A DNA stretch of 64,000 bases from Fragilariopsis cylindrus CCMP1102 (Eukaryota > Bacillariophyta > Bacillariophyceae > Bacillariales > Bacillariaceae): positions 186,001-250,000 of the forward strand of contig FMBT01000299.1 in the NCBI GenBank assembly GCA_900095095.1. The letters run 5' to 3'. A program made the translations under genes and the position numbers. Below the pieces are notes generated by a model. That model saw nothing but the letters and a program-made list of their open reading frames with translations. It was not told the DNA's origin and ran no database searches. Positions 39,617-52,283 of this stretch are shown here, in pieces. The stretch's first letter is position 1; each line of letters opens with the position of its first letter.

Positions 39617-42600
39617 ATGACCGAATCAAAGAATTATATACCGAATCATGCAGATAGGCGGCGTTTCCAATTCTCCTTGACCAGGACTACCGTCATCGCT
39701 ATTATCTGTTCAAGTATATTCGTACTGACACATCGGGTCTACTCTTTTCCGGTATTTCTTGCATCGGATCATCAGCGCTCTAGGACAAGGGAAGATAATA
39801 CTATCAATTCCAAGGTCGACGCCAAAGGAAGGAATGCAGAATATTCAGATGAAATTGAAGAGGCCATGAGTTAGGCCGGTCTGAGCTTGGGAAGTACTAT
39901 GATTTCCCCCTCGATGATTGGCAATTGCAAGCAGGAGGTGATATTTTAAATGGACACAATGTGATCGTATGCGCACCCACGGGTTCAGGTAAAACCGTAG
40001 TAGGTGAAATGGCACTTCATACTGCCTTTGATCGTGATCTTGATGGGATATATACGACTCCACTAAAAGCTCTTTCGAACCAAAAATATACGGACTTTCG
40101 CCAATTATTTGGAAGGGACAATGTTGGTTTATCTACCGGGGATGTTTCTATCAACAGAGAAAAGGCTAGACTCACTGTAATGACAACTGAAGTCTATAGA
40201 AATATCGCTTGGCGATCAAGCGCACAATCCAGTGAAATCGACTCTTAAACAGCCAAGATGAAGAGAATATGGTATCTAAGAATAACAGTGGCAATAATCT
40301 TCGAAAGAATGCCATGGTGGTCTTGGACGAATTCCATTACATGGGGCAACCTGGAAGGGGCGGAGTTTGGGAAGAGTGCGTAATCACTTCACCTGCTCAT
40401 ACCCAAATCATAGGTCTCTCAGCCACCCTACCAACGCTTTGGAATTAGCAAAATGGATGGAAAGCGTCACAGGAAGGTCCACCATATTAATAGAAGCACC
40501 AGGTGCACGCCCAGTTCCTCTCAAATATCTATTTGCCACACGGGAAGGTTTATTTCCTTTATTTCGAAATGAAGATGCAGGTCCTGGCTCGCCATTGGGA
40601 CTTCTTGGATATAGAGGTGATGGCGTTCCTGAAACGATAGGAAAACCAAAAGTAAAAAAGAATAATGATTTTCTGGATGAAGAGGAAAACGACTATTTGA
40701 AAGTCAAGAATCTTCCTAAAGGACTTCTAGTCAACCCAATTTTAAATAGTCTTGCACAACGAAGGGTGCAGAAAGTCAATAAAATGCTCGAGAGACAAAA
40801 ATCTAGAAACGACAACTTTGATAGATCGGATTGGTCCCAAGGTAACGGGAGAGGTCGTGGCCGTCGATCTACTTCTAGTAGTTTCCAAACGACGTCTAGA
40901 GTAGCCAGGAAAGAACGAGAACGCCTAACGAGGAGGGAAATGAGAAAAGCAGTCCCGTCGTTAATGATTCTTTTGACGCGATTGAAAGAAAAGAATCTTT
41001 TGCCGGCAATTTTCTTCATTTTTTCTAGGAAAGGTTGCGATGAAACAGCTGAAAATTTATGCAATGGCTTCAAGGGACCGCTAAACCCAAACATTGATCT
41101 TGAAAACGACGAAAATCTCCAGAAGTCGTATATAAAAAATGATAATACGAGAAAACGAAAAAAGCGAGATATAAAGAAAAGCGGAAGATCGTCCAGCAAC
41201 AAAAAAGGCAACAGTAACAATTTACTAGAAGATGAACAAGGAAGGTCGTTCAGGTTGAGTAGTAACAATGTAGACGAGAGCGTCTTCAACTCGGTTTAGA
41301 TACAAATGGAATATTTACAGAAAGTGACTTTGTTATTTCTGGGTCTCCGGTCTCCTCTGATAATTGGAAGTTCTTTAGCTCGGCTGGTCTTTTAAACTAC
41401 GACGAAGTCCAACAAGTGGCGGGAAGAGTAGCTCAATTCAATGACGAAAATCCCGAGATCGCATTCACTGATGATGTCGTTGAGCAGCTTATGTTTGGAC
41501 TTGGCCGTCATCATGCAGGAATGCTTCCTGCACACAAAATGCTCATCGAGAATCTTTTTCGCAATAACCTAATGAAAGCTGTCTTTGCGACCGAGGTAAG
41601 TTTCTGATTTATTTTGATCCATTTTCATTTGCAATATATTAATTATGTCCAGCTAATTGATCTGTGATACATTTCGTTATCCTGTTATGTTAAAGACATT
41701 AAGTGCTGGAATCAATATGCCTGCAAGAACAACCGTTATTTGCTCCTTAGCCAAGAGAGGCGATAGCGGTATGGTTCTACTTGAAACGTCGAATTTACTT
41801 CAAATGGCAGGTCGAGCGGGTCGAAGAGGATTTGATGAAAAAGGTAGTGCGAAAAATTGCAACCGAACGGATTGCCATCGCATACTGTTCCGAAGAACAC
41901 TGATTGGTCAAGGTCACACATGTACTGACAACAACACTGTTTTTTTTCTTTAATTCGCCACTACACTACAATATAGGCACGTGCGTTTTAGTAGCCACTC
42001 CGTTTGAAGGTGAGGACATTGCTGCAACGTTATGACGAACCCTGTCAAACCAATAACATCACAATTTCGTCCGTCTTACGCCCTAACTGTAAACCTCATT
42101 GCAAGAGGAAACGGGAGCTTGTCCATAGCGAAACAACTCGTAAGCAAGAGTTTTGCTAATTGGGGAAGGCAACAAATGGAGGAATCACGGAGTGGTTCAT
42201 CTAACAACAACGACGTCACAGATGTCTTAATTAATATCTCAGAAGAAAATTTTATACATCCTTAATCCGTGTGTTTGACCAGACGATCGAAAACAGAAGC
42301 GCTGAATTTGATATTGCGTTCTTAAGCTTCTTGTCGGTGATGTTAAAGGATCGGGAGCTTCTCAAGAAATCTTCGAAAAGCTTCGAAGCTGCAAAGCTGG
42401 CTTTTGAACTGGAATCGACAACTTTAGGTTGCCTCGAACTAGAATTGAAAGATCCCAATGAATATGAAGTGGACGAAATTCTTGACATAGAAAACTTTAA
42501 AGAAGAAGCTAAAGACGACGATGACGAGATCCTTGAACAAGTGAATGAACAACGAGATCGGGTCAAGGCAGCAGAGAAAAAATTGAATATGCACCCTTTT

Positions 42601-43896
42601 GTATCAATAGTAGATCTTTCAAACAAGATTCTTACCAGCGAATGTTCCAACGGTAAAGAATTACTAAACGCCCTTCATTGTATACAGAGTATGGATGATA
42701 AATCAAGTGTTGATGCTGAAGATGTAGCTCAATTTGTCAAGTCGAGCATTGTGGTGAAAAATAAGTTGAAAAAACTTGCCAAATCCAATCCCAATATGGA
42801 CAAGGAGACGATGCTTTCTGATACACAAAAAGCAATCATAGAAGTTGAAGATTCTGCTTGGAAAGATATGCTGGCAATAACTAGAGTATTGATTGCGTAT
42901 GGTTGCATCGTTCCTCAGTCAGGGGGAAAGGAAGAATACTCCGATGAAGAACTCGAGAAAGAAATATTTGATGTTACTCCAGCAGGTAATGATGTTGGTA
43001 TGTTAAGTTTTGAGAATTCTTTATGGTGTTTTACTGCTGTGGGTGGCACATTCGATATTACCAATGCATCAGCCAGATTTGATGAACTAAAACAAGCTAT
43101 GGACATCTTCGATGATGACGACGATATGGATGTCTTCGCCGACAACAACGATGATCTTGCTAAAGACAACGAAGTCGATACTGTCGACGACATTCCGTCT
43201 AAGGCACGACAAGAGGCAGAAACTCTTATATATCACCTTCAGGAATTATCACCAGGTGAAATGGCTGGTTATGTCAGTTGTCTCGTAACAGGTGATTCGG
43301 GAAGAAGCAACGGAGTCTCTTCTATTGAAGTTTTCAAACGACTTGGACCTCGATTGCAACGATCCATTCAAATGCTCCTCGATGGGACAGAACGATTCCA
43401 AGATGTTCAAAGGCAGTTCTTTGTGGACGAAAGAACATGTAATTGCCAATTTGATTTATCGCATTCTGAGGTAATAACAGCATGGGCGAATGGTTGTACT
43501 TGGAGCGAAGCTCTGGAAATATCTGGAGCTGCGCCTGGTGACTTGACCCGAATCATTGGACGTGCAACAGATGCAGTTCGGCAACTCGGGGCGCTTAAAT
43601 TTGCTCCAGTCCGAAAGAACGATATGTTGGAACAAAGTTCAGCCTTAGGCATAATTGACCCATTATCCCGTGGGATTCATCCGGAAGTTCGTCGTCTTTG
43701 CCGTGAAGCAGCTAGGGAGATGAATCGATACCCAGTCAAAGATCCGCTTCCATTCGAGGTTAGTGCAGATGATGCAGATGAAATATTCGATTTGGAAGAA
43801 GATGACGACAGCGATGACGACAGCAACATCGAGACTGAAACTGACGTCGACATCGAGACTGAGAATGAGGAGCTAGAAACTTCTTCTTTAATGTAA
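39617..43896 (+). CDS. Plastid-type SKI2-family DEVH RNA helicase (ISE2-like) with DSHCT domain, interrupted by single-base shifts
   Basis: About 1,330 residues once frames are joined. The N-terminus is basic then hydrophobic (TVIAIICSSIFVLTHRVYSFP), like a diatom plastid pre-sequence with Phe after cleavage. Helicase motifs: Q-like F.LDDWQLQA, motif I APTGSGKT (about 39977), TTPLKALSNQK, motif II LDEFHYM (about 40325), SATLPNALELA, RHHAGMLPAHK (about 41510), ATETLSAGINMPARTTV across the intron about 41596-41694, and QMAGRAGRRG (about 41805). A second intron starts at about 41843. An arginine-rich insertion lies at about 40840-40940. The C-terminal DSHCT domain is intact (about 43240-43620), followed by an Asp/Glu-rich tail. 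Frame steps occur at about 39873, 40246, 40434, 41280, 42030 and 42262. Each is cured by one added base. A pseudogene is possible but less likely, since no other lesions are seen. Confidence 0.85.
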
Positions 43897-44105
43897 CCAG
43901 TCATCGGCAACGATTCCTTCAAAATATAGAGAAAGACCTATATATTGTGCGTAATCACTAGAGTAATAGTAGAAAATGTCACAATTATAGGTGTCAAATC
44001 AGACTGTACAATATAAGGAAAGGAGTAGACTGAATGCTACTACGTGCCTGTATATGCGGCACTACTTTTGTTATCGTTATCGTTATTGATACTAAATGTT
44101 TATCC

Positions 44106-44465
44106 TCATGTCACGTCATCTTCTATGTCTTTCCGCGTATAGAAGTACACAAATATGGCTAACAATAATGTAAATACGATGAAAATATAGTGTTGATTTT
44201 GCGACGACGACACTCCTCTTCCTCCTTTTTTCAATTCTTCAAGCTGCTTCAGATCTTCATCACCAAGAACTAAAGTGGATGTTGTAACTTCAAAATTTTC
44301 TTCTTCCTGTTTCACTGGAACAGCCTTCGGTGTCCTTTGAAAATTCAATGGTGGTAATGATATTGGAACTTTGGACGCTACATCACCTCCTCGCTTAAGA
44401 ATTCGATTAAAAAATCCTTCAATAATTTTTGGTTGTTGATGCTGAGTAGTTGTCGTTGTTTCTTG

Positions 44466-44501
<36 letters not shown>

Positions 44502-45206
44502 AATAGCATAGTTTTCATTTTCAGTAGGAGTTTGTAACCGTAAATCGTCCATAAATCGATTAGACGATTTTTTCGTTGTAACGGATGTTGTTGCGGGCTG
44601 TTTTCTATTATTGCTGCTGTTGTCATTGGTGTTGTTATTTCTGATCATTGATAGTATCGGATCTTCCTCATCATCCATCAAGTCTTCTGAGCTGTGATCG
44701 CTGTTACTATAACTGTTATCATCGTCACTATTATCGTTCTCGTCTTGAGATATCGAGGAGAAAATTGATTTCCTTGCTGGTGACGTTTGCTGTAATGCAT
44801 CTGATACAATTGACAGCAAAGGTATCGATGTACTCTTCGCTATTTCTTGTCGACTATCAGCAATCGACAGAATCTCGTTTGTACTGTTATTCTCATTATC
44901 TGTTAAGCTATTATTGTCACTATCATTGTTTCGTTTTGCCTGTGTCCCCATCGCCACCGCTACAGACGGTCGATCAAGTAACGACCAGGAAGACTCAGTC
45001 GAATAGGAGGCTTCATCAACATTATTATTACTATTATTTGTGGTACTTATACTACTGTCTGTGTTGTTGTTACTGGGAACATTAAATTCTTCTGTATGAA
45101 TGTATTCATCTTTTGCAGCCATGTCATCGAAAGATGGCAATTTCTTTACCTGCTCTCTGAGCTTCGAAGCAAAATCTCGAAAGCCACCAATATTATTGCT
45201 ATTCAT
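44106..45206 (-). CDS. Hypothetical poly-Gln tail-anchored protein
   Basis: Single intact exon, 366 residues; family not recognised. The N-terminal 40 residues are amphipathic (GGFRDFASKLREQVKKLPSFDDM). The middle is low complexity, rich in Asn, Ser and Asp, with a poly-Gln run of about 12 (CAG/CAA codons at about 44463-44505). Near the end is a helical segment (DEDLKQLEELKKGGRGVS), then a hydrophobic helix (YIFIVFTLLLAIFVYFY) and a short charged end. This is the layout of a tail-anchored membrane protein facing the cytosol, possibly a vesicle- or ER-contact adaptor. That role is inference only. Confidence 0.65.
44463..44505 (-). repeat. CAG/CAA trinucleotide repeat (poly-Gln)
   Basis: An uninterrupted CTG/TTG run on the plus strand encodes poly-Gln in the tail-anchored protein. 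Length is likely to vary between individuals. Confidence 0.85.
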
Positions 45207-46005
45207 TGTATATATTGTTTCTGAACCTTTAAAGACCTGTATAGATATACATTTCTTCTATTGTATATTCCCTATTACCCCTAAGACTGATGTGATGATG
45301 GTGATGGTTGAAGCAGAAAATTTTAGTTCGAAAAGTTTAAAGTCGGGTATAACACTCAACACTAACGAACCACGATACAAAAAAGTCCATAATGAATGAA
45401 TCATCCAGGATCTATTCGACTATATACAAAATACACACAATTTATTTAAGCCGATATTTTCCGGATGACTTTCAACTTGCTACATAATTGAAACTATTAA
45501 AAACTAAAATACAGTACTGTACATAAAATTCACAACTCAAATTAAATAGTAAATCAGTCAAGTTGATAATCAATTGCATCCACTACACACCTTGCTTAAA
45601 ATTTACCAGCAGCAAGAAGAACTATACTATAGTAGACTAGGTCACATGCAACAACATTAAATAAAATGCCATAATGATGTTATATAGAAACAGTAGTAGG
45701 CTAACTTTTACAGTTGTTATATTGAACTATTACTGTTATTTGAATAGTATTCTTGTCATATGTATAGTATTTGTTTACTTCTTCTCTACAGGGTAGTTAG
45801 TAACATATACACACATGCACTGTGTAGCAATGCAACTATAGTAGTCAGAGCAATAATAGTACCGTAATGCCATTTTCCTAATCTATTTTGATCATATAAC
45901 ATATTCTGTAGCTTTATCATTCAATTTACCTATTTATACTTAATGCTATGATATCTATGGCATCCTGATTTTCAAAATCGGATAGTTTCTATATTGAGGT
46001 GAGAA
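45207..46005. other. Intergenic region
   Basis: 800 bases, AT-rich, between two minus-strand genes. No coding sequence or RNA gene seen. Confidence 0.45.
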
Positions 46006-47002
46006 TTAAGACGATGCCGATGATGACAGATGAAGAATCTCAGACGAAATCTCATCTCGAAGTTTAGTACAAAAGTCAAAAGAGTTATTCCCAACTCCTT
46101 GTTGCAAAGATTCTTCCAAAGAATTAAGACGAACACTATTCATACTATCGGAATTATCATTATCATTATTACTATAATCGTCAGTGATGTTGTTGTTGTT
46201 GAAGATGACAATATCTTTGCCGCACCTAAAACATGTACACCACAATCATACCCGTTGAGTTGTTGAGGTGTTTTGACTTGAATTACTTTTGGTTTGTCGT
46301 TGTTACTGTCACTGATGTCACTGTCTCTTTTTCTTTTATTATTATCGTCTGAATATACATGTAACATAATCTTTTTTGCTATATCGTTTGCCGCTCGGAT
46401 ATTTTTACTGTTTCGGATAGAATCAAAATGCAAAAAACAGAAACTACGAATATGACTCACTTCGGAATCGTCTTCGTCGTCGCCGTCGTCGTTATTGTTA
46501 TTATTGTTATTGTTCTTGTTGTCATCACCACATCCCACAATTATAAGTAACAATGACCAATGACTACCACTATTCGGTATTTGCCAACCATTCGAAGATA
46601 ATGCCATGTCGTCATTGACAGCAATAAATATTACCCCTCCTCCTCCTCCTCCTCCATTACCATTACGGCCGTTGGATTTAGGAAAATTTGTATTGTTCAC
46701 AAAGTCTTCTATGTCATCTTGATCTGTACATTGATGCATCCAATATGAAACAACAGATGGATCCATAAATAAAAATGATGACGATGATGATGTTTCTTTT
46801 TGCTCACGTTCCTGTTCCTGTTCCTGTTCACGATGACGTTGCTGTAAGAGAACGAAAAAGAAATATATACATGAATCGTTCAACCATTCAGTTCGATTTT
46901 CAGTAGCTTCAAGTCAGATCCGTATATGACAGCATCGTGGTAATTAATAATCAAATCACTATCTTTGAAAGTAGTGCATATTGGTTGGCATTGTGATTGC
47001 AT
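46006..47002 (-). CDS. Ulp1/C48 cysteine protease, SENP8 (NEDD8-specific)-like
   Basis: About 330 residues from the ATG at 47002 (MQSQCQPIC). The early segment DLKLL then ENRTEWLNDSCIYFFF is the substrate-binding start of the family (SWLND in SENP8). The catalytic triad is visible in order: His in GSHWSLLL (about 46570), Asp in HFDSI (about 46428), Cys in NGYDCGVHVL (about 46245). The oxyanion-side Gln is probably in TPQQLNGYDCG. Family length is about 210-220; the excess is low-complexity inserts between the motifs (Gln/Glu, Gly, Asn/Asp, Lys/Arg-Asp). One-base shifts occur at about 46905 and about 46218. After the second, the tail continues as KDIVIFNNNN... to ELRDE-like helices, ending at 46006. 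It should remove NEDD8 (or SUMO) from conjugates; the compact core favours SENP8. Confidence 0.75.
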
Positions 47003-47395
47003 TTTTTGTCTCGCTTTTGTCGTTTCTACAGGAGACTCTATTTTATAAATCTAATATTAAAATGAATACTAAAACGACCATCGTCGACCATCTTCCAACT
47101 TTCACAACTTGAAATACTCAGCATCGTCGTCTCATCAACTCTCATTTGTTATTTTTTTTGGCACGACTGAGCAAGTGCTGAACGGACTGCTCTTTCAAGA
47201 CTAAAATTGACGAAAATAACATCATCAAAATAAATCAATAAACACATACTAGTACATAAAAGATCAACCACAGGCAAACACAACACACAACTTTCAACTA
47301 TTACCGTGAACTAATTATATGGAGCTAGATGCTAGAGCTTTGACTCGATAGGCTCATCACTACTGTATTCACGTAACCTTTAAATCAGCAACATC

Positions 47396-47688
47396 TTATG
47401 TTTTATTGTAGAAGAGTTCAGAAATGAAACGAAGGCGTGTAGAAGTGAATAGAGCCACCACAGTAGAAGCATCGTATATCGATATTCCTGGTGTTCCTAC
47501 TGGAGTTATCCCTCCATTCTTAATGCGCTTAAAGTTACATCGAAATTCTTTCAAATAAAAAGAAGGAACCGTTTTCAATTGTGGATTGGGATATTCTATG
47601 TAATAATGACAACAATAATACTCTGGGAGGACGACGACGACGACGTGGAGGATAACAAATATCGTGAATAATTGTAACATTAGTCATA
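47396..47688 (-). CDS. Possible small hypothetical protein
   Basis: Open frame of about 95 residues, divergent from the UVSSA-like gene. The second half (KRIKNGGITPVGTPGISIYDAST and TRLRFISELF) looks like real protein. The first half is hydrophobic in one frame and basic (PPRRRRRPPR) in another, so a one-base error may hide the true N-terminus. A further exon-like stretch (LERAVRSALAQS) lies downstream on the same strand at about 47165-47210. Family not recognised. Confidence 0.3.
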
Positions 47689-47722
47689 ATAGTAAAGATG
47701 AGATCGATGTGTGAATGCAGAT

Positions 47723-49262
47723 ATGAATGTGCATGATACCATCATGAATCGAATGGAATCAAGTTCCGCCGCCGCATCCGCTATTTCATCGTCATCGTCA
47801 ACGAATGATGAACTTCAAAATAAATTTGTACAGGCCGTACAATCTTGGATTGATCATGTCAAGTATCTTGCTCAACGAGATCATCGGAAACTAGACCAGA
47901 ATCAAACACTAGAAAAAACAAAAGAAGAAACGACAACAACCACATCGAATAATAATGGACTACTGCAGGCGGAGGAGCAAACAAAGAAAGAAAAGAAACC
48001 TATCCCATATTGTATGTTCTTATATCTATGGGAAATGCAACAAAAACATAACCGAGTTGCTGTTCGTCGATCTGCTTTACTTTTATCGGCTTTGTTACTA
48101 CAGAAATCAAAAGATTGTCGTTTTCATTTAGATCAAGACACATGTTTAGCGGATTGGGTATCCAACATTGTTGCTTCCAGCGATTTGAAAATGGCGGTGG
48201 TATGGAAGAATGCTGATCGTGCTATTAGGGAACTCCCATTATTACATCGAGAGGCTCTTTCTTTACTTGATCATCTCATCCACAATGGTTATGGTAGGAT
48301 GTATGCAAAACTTGGAGTTGCTGCAAAAAATTAAAACGTCAATGTACCAATTTAAATATATCAGAAGAATCGGATTCTACTACTACCCCTAACAGTATGG
48401 CCATATGGAGAAAACTGAGAGATATTGCTTTACTACATGGCGAGAAAGAAATTCTGAAGGTAGACAAACTATTAAATCGAGCCGATAAATGTCTGAATTT
48501 CTGTTCCCAGGATTGGAGGGATTGTTGATCAACTTCCTGATGAAAGTCGACGTAGAACTCACGAAGATCAACAGAAGAAAACAAAAGCGATGATCATAAT
48601 AATATAATCGATGATGTGATGATGACAGTGATGATGATAGTGGAATTGATTGGGAGGACGGTGATGAGGTTGAGAGTAATCACGAGCAATACTCGCATTT
48701 ATCAGCTGTTGAAATGACAATATCAGCCATGGAAGCTTCGGGGACTCACGAAGAGCTTGAGATTAATTTTGACCGGCGAGTAAATGAAGAAGATGAAGAT
48801 AATACCGATAATAATAATAACATAATAAATGACAACATTCGCAACAAGCTTGAAAAGACCATCCAAAAGCTGTCTAGTCGGCATTTGATCCGCCTATCAG
48901 CTTGGTTGGATGGTCTACGGAATTCGGATAGTCTAGTTTTGATGGATTCTGCTTCACTCGTCGCACTATCATCCAAAAATACCGAGTTGCGACTCAAATT
49001 GATCAAACGTCTTTCTGTTTTGAAGGAAGAAGTTACTAGGGTCCTATCTTCGGCATCACGGTTGAATATTCAAGTCGACAAGAGGAAAGATCAAGCTCAT
49101 ACTGGCGCTGTTATCACCCAAAAACCGAGTGTTAGTGGATTGCTCCCGCCCCAAGGAATTGGAAATACTGGTGGGAGGATTAACTTCGAAACATCCCGTA
49201 AAAGGAAACAGAAAAGTAGGCAGTATCGCCCTAGAATAATTCAAATTGATCGCAAAAAGTAA
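47723..49262 (+). CDS. UVSSA-like protein (tentative), with frameshifts
   Basis: About 510 residues if joined. The ATG at 47723 is the first in frame. The N-terminal half is all-helical with an ARM/VHS look (YCMFLYLWEMQQKHNRVAVR, REALSLLDHLIHNGYGRMYAKLG). It breaks in an A6 run at about 48327; with one more A it goes on as AAKKLKRQCTNL. Another shift falls near 48520. An acidic linker contains DDSGIDWEDGDE (about 48630-48665). The C-terminal helical domain has LIRLSAWLDGLRN and LRLKLIKRLSVLKEEV, and the end is very basic. A VHS-like start plus an SW-type helical domain resembles UVSSA, the transcription-coupled repair factor. The C-terminal zinc motif of UVSSA is absent, so this is only a suggestion. 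Otherwise hypothetical. Confidence 0.5.
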
Positions 49263-49994
49263 AAGTGGCACACCACGCACGCACACACACACACACATGG
49301 TAAAAATTTGATGTAAAACCATTATTAGATGCTGGATAGTCCGATTTTCCTCTAGACTCTGTTATCCGCTCTTGCAACATGATCATCGAAACAAGAAGTC
49401 CTGTGGTATATCGAACACCATTTGTCAACGTGGATGTCAGTCGCAAAGGAAAACAGACCAGCAGGCCCTATCAAAAACTATTCAAATTGTTACTGTTGTG
49501 GTCGTTTCTTTCGTGAAGAAGTAATAATATTAAAAGTAAATTTACTGAAAACTAAACTACGTTTAAGTTTCGTTCGTGAGAAGTAAATAGTAGACAGTAT
49601 ACTTACAAATATTATAATATTGCATCATAATCAACATTTGTACTCGAACGGCTTTACTAGTATACCATATATTATGTTTCTATAGTACAGTACTGTACAG
49701 TAAGTTACTACAAATTACTATTTTTTTACACTAGTATTCTGTAACCCTAACCTATACGAACCATATGATATAGCAGCTGAACAAAGTTCGATTTTTTCTC
49801 ACACTTTATTTTTTACAATTTGAAAAAAGGCTTATAATTGTATGTAATAGTCGCTGCTATATAATACGAGAAAGTAATAGAGACAAGGAAGGTGAATATA
49901 ATCTGGTAGGGGCACAGGCAACGGGACCGATTAGGGGAAACGCATGCATTACAGGACGTAATTTTGAAATTGGATCAGATGAAAATAATTTGAA
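49263..49994. other. Intergenic region with (CA)n tract
   Basis: 730 bases. A short CA repeat sits at about 49277-49298; the rest is AT-rich with GTACAGTACTGTACAG-like palindromes at about 49685. No gene seen. Confidence 0.45.
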
Positions 49995-51664
49995 ATGGTC
50001 CACAATTCACAACGCTCACCAACAGTGCGAAATAATAGTTCTTCGAAAAGTAGTGGTCTGTCGTGTCCTTTTGGGGCTCCACCTATTGCGATTTTCGCAG
50101 TTGGTTTGTTAGTATCACAACTTATTATCTTCAATATTGGGGCTATCTATTTTCAGGGTGACAATTATTATGACTCGGCAAATACAAATCACATTTCTCG
50201 GCAGGACGGCAGACAACGAGAACTTCCGCAACGTATAGAAGACATAAAACCCGCAGATGGAACCTTCAATGGTTATCCTATTTGGTTTAGAAAGGATCAG
50301 AAGGATAATATTGAAACTTTTTCACACTGCGTGGGTGAAAATTATCAAGAAGAAACCTCCTGGCAGAAAAAATCATGTGAATTTAGTAATTTGTTTTGCT
50401 TTGATACTGCGACGAAAGATTACGTCGTTTTTGACCTTGACAAAAACGAGGGTATGTACGATCATGCAGAAAACCAACCCTTCATAGATATTTCCCAATC
50501 ATTTTTAAAGAAATCTCAATCGAAGGTGAACAGTGTATCACTTGGAGGTATTAATTTAAAATGGTCCGATGGAATCAATCGTCTTAAGTGGTTTCCAGAG
50601 ATCCGTATAGTAAAACCTAACGAGTCACTATCATATTACGAACTCTCATCAGATGTGGTAATGGTCCCTTTTCATTCCATGAATGGTGGCAATCCTGGTC
50701 ATTTGGTATGGGATGATTTCCTTCCAATATATACTCTTTAAGCATGTATCAGTTAAAGAATAAATCTATGGATCTGTTGATGATGCGGTACGTTCTTAAA
50801 GATGAAGATCGTGGATTATGGGCTTCATGCGATTGGACTGATGAGAAGAAGGAAGCCTGTGAACAAATGTTTAAAAAGTTTCTACCTTTGATGCTTGGAT
50901 CGGACCGAGCTCATGACAAGCTAGTTACAACCGAAGAATTTGACCTTCAACTTGTTGGCGACAATGATACTAATAATAGTAATAGAATAAGCAGTCCCAA
51001 TCAGTCAACATTAGTTTGCGCAAAACATGGTCTAGCAGGAATAGGAGCCCTTACCGACACGGAACTAGCAAACTACATGGTTGGGAAGAAAAGATTACCA
51101 AACAACTCAAAATCATGGTCGAGGTGGTATGTTATATGAGTTTCGTAACTTCATGTTGAAGAATATGGGAATTCCTATCGAATATAGTCACGAACCACCC
51201 TTTCGGATTATTTTTCGGAAAATAGCTCCAATATTCACCGTCGCAATTTTGATTTTACGAAACAAAAGGAATTGGTGCAACAAAGTTTCGATCCATCATA
51301 TGTTTCTGTGGAGTCGTACGTATTTAGCGAGATGTCTGTTGCGAAACAGTTAGAGGTAGCTAGTCAAGCATCTATCTTTATTACCTCTTGTGGGGGTGGA
51401 GCAGTCTCTTCTATGTTCATGCCAAAGGGTTCCAGCGTAATCTTTTACTATCTTGAAGATGGTGGTGTTATTGATGGCAGATCATCAGGGAAACCAGCGA
51501 GACTGGATTGGGATCTCTTTAACAATATGGCCTATCTCAAAGTTCACTGGCTTCCTGCTGGAACAATGCAAACAGATGCTGATACCAAAGCTCTCTTGTT
51601 TCTAATTCAACACGAACTGGATAGTATTATAAGAGAAAGAAGCTACGACCACTTCTTTAATTGA
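49995..51664 (+). CDS. GT61-like (DUF563) glycosyltransferase, type II membrane protein, with frameshifts
   Basis: About 560 residues when joined. A short N-terminal tail is followed by one hydrophobic anchor (PPIAIFAVGLLVSQLIIFNIGAI), the Golgi type II pattern. A Cys-containing stem follows. The catalytic domain has NPGHLVWDDFLPIYTL (about 50690-50740), matching the GH..WDD..P segment of DUF563/GT61. The late block is SIFITSCGGGAVSSMFMPKGSSVIFYY (about 51370-51455), the family's donor-side signature. One-base shifts: about 50739 (TTT run), about 51123 and about 51204 (T5 run). After each, the reading resumes sensibly (e.g. SSNIHRRNFDFTKQKELV). Predicted to add a sugar to a glycan or protein in the secretory pathway; the donor and acceptor are unknown. 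Confidence 0.7.
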
Positions 51665-52283
51665 ATTCTTTCTATTTTTATATATTTTCCTGTTTTAACA
51701 TAAAATTAGTCTTTATTTAGCTGTTCTTTGATGTTTGTGTCACTACTCATGGTAATAACACAGTAAGTAGCTGACATGACTTTATTTTTTAAAAGATAGC
51801 TTCATTATATATATTTCAGTTAAAATTGTAATATTGAAGACTTGAAAGATAATGATGCTACAGTAATAGAGAATGCGATATAAATTTAACGCAAGAAAGC
51901 ACGACAAATTTAAAAATGAAATACGTCAAAAACATAATTTTTTATCTTATTTTATATTCCCTCGTCAACGAATTTGACCATGGTGGCTCAAATTTGAACC
52001 ACTTGCACTGAACCAACACCAACGAAATCATATTCATTCGAACAAACATATAAAACACTAGTATTGCTCAACTTTTCTGGTTCCAAGTACTCGTCTTGAA
52101 ACCGAATTATCAGGTTTTTACTAAACTGGGTCTGTTGGCGGCAAATCCCACCAATTTTAATCTTCAAATCAACATACCAGGGCTTTTACTTGAGTCAGAT
52201 ATGACACCAAGCCGGGAGCTCTAGATCAACTTGCTTATTTTTTCCTATTCCCTTCTCACGCTCAAAACCCTGCTGAGGAGGCG
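51665..52283. other. Intergenic region
   Basis: 620 bases between two plus-strand genes; AT-rich; no gene or repeat of note. Confidence 0.45.

Noticed and set aside
40500-41300. CRISPR-like or phage-like repeats
   Set aside because: No regularly spaced direct repeats of 25-40 bases anywhere in the window; the organism is eukaryotic.
39617-43896. The DSHCT helicase as a pseudogene
   Set aside because: All six breaks are one-base losses, the motifs are perfectly kept, and neighbouring unrelated genes show the same one-sided errors, which points to the assembly.
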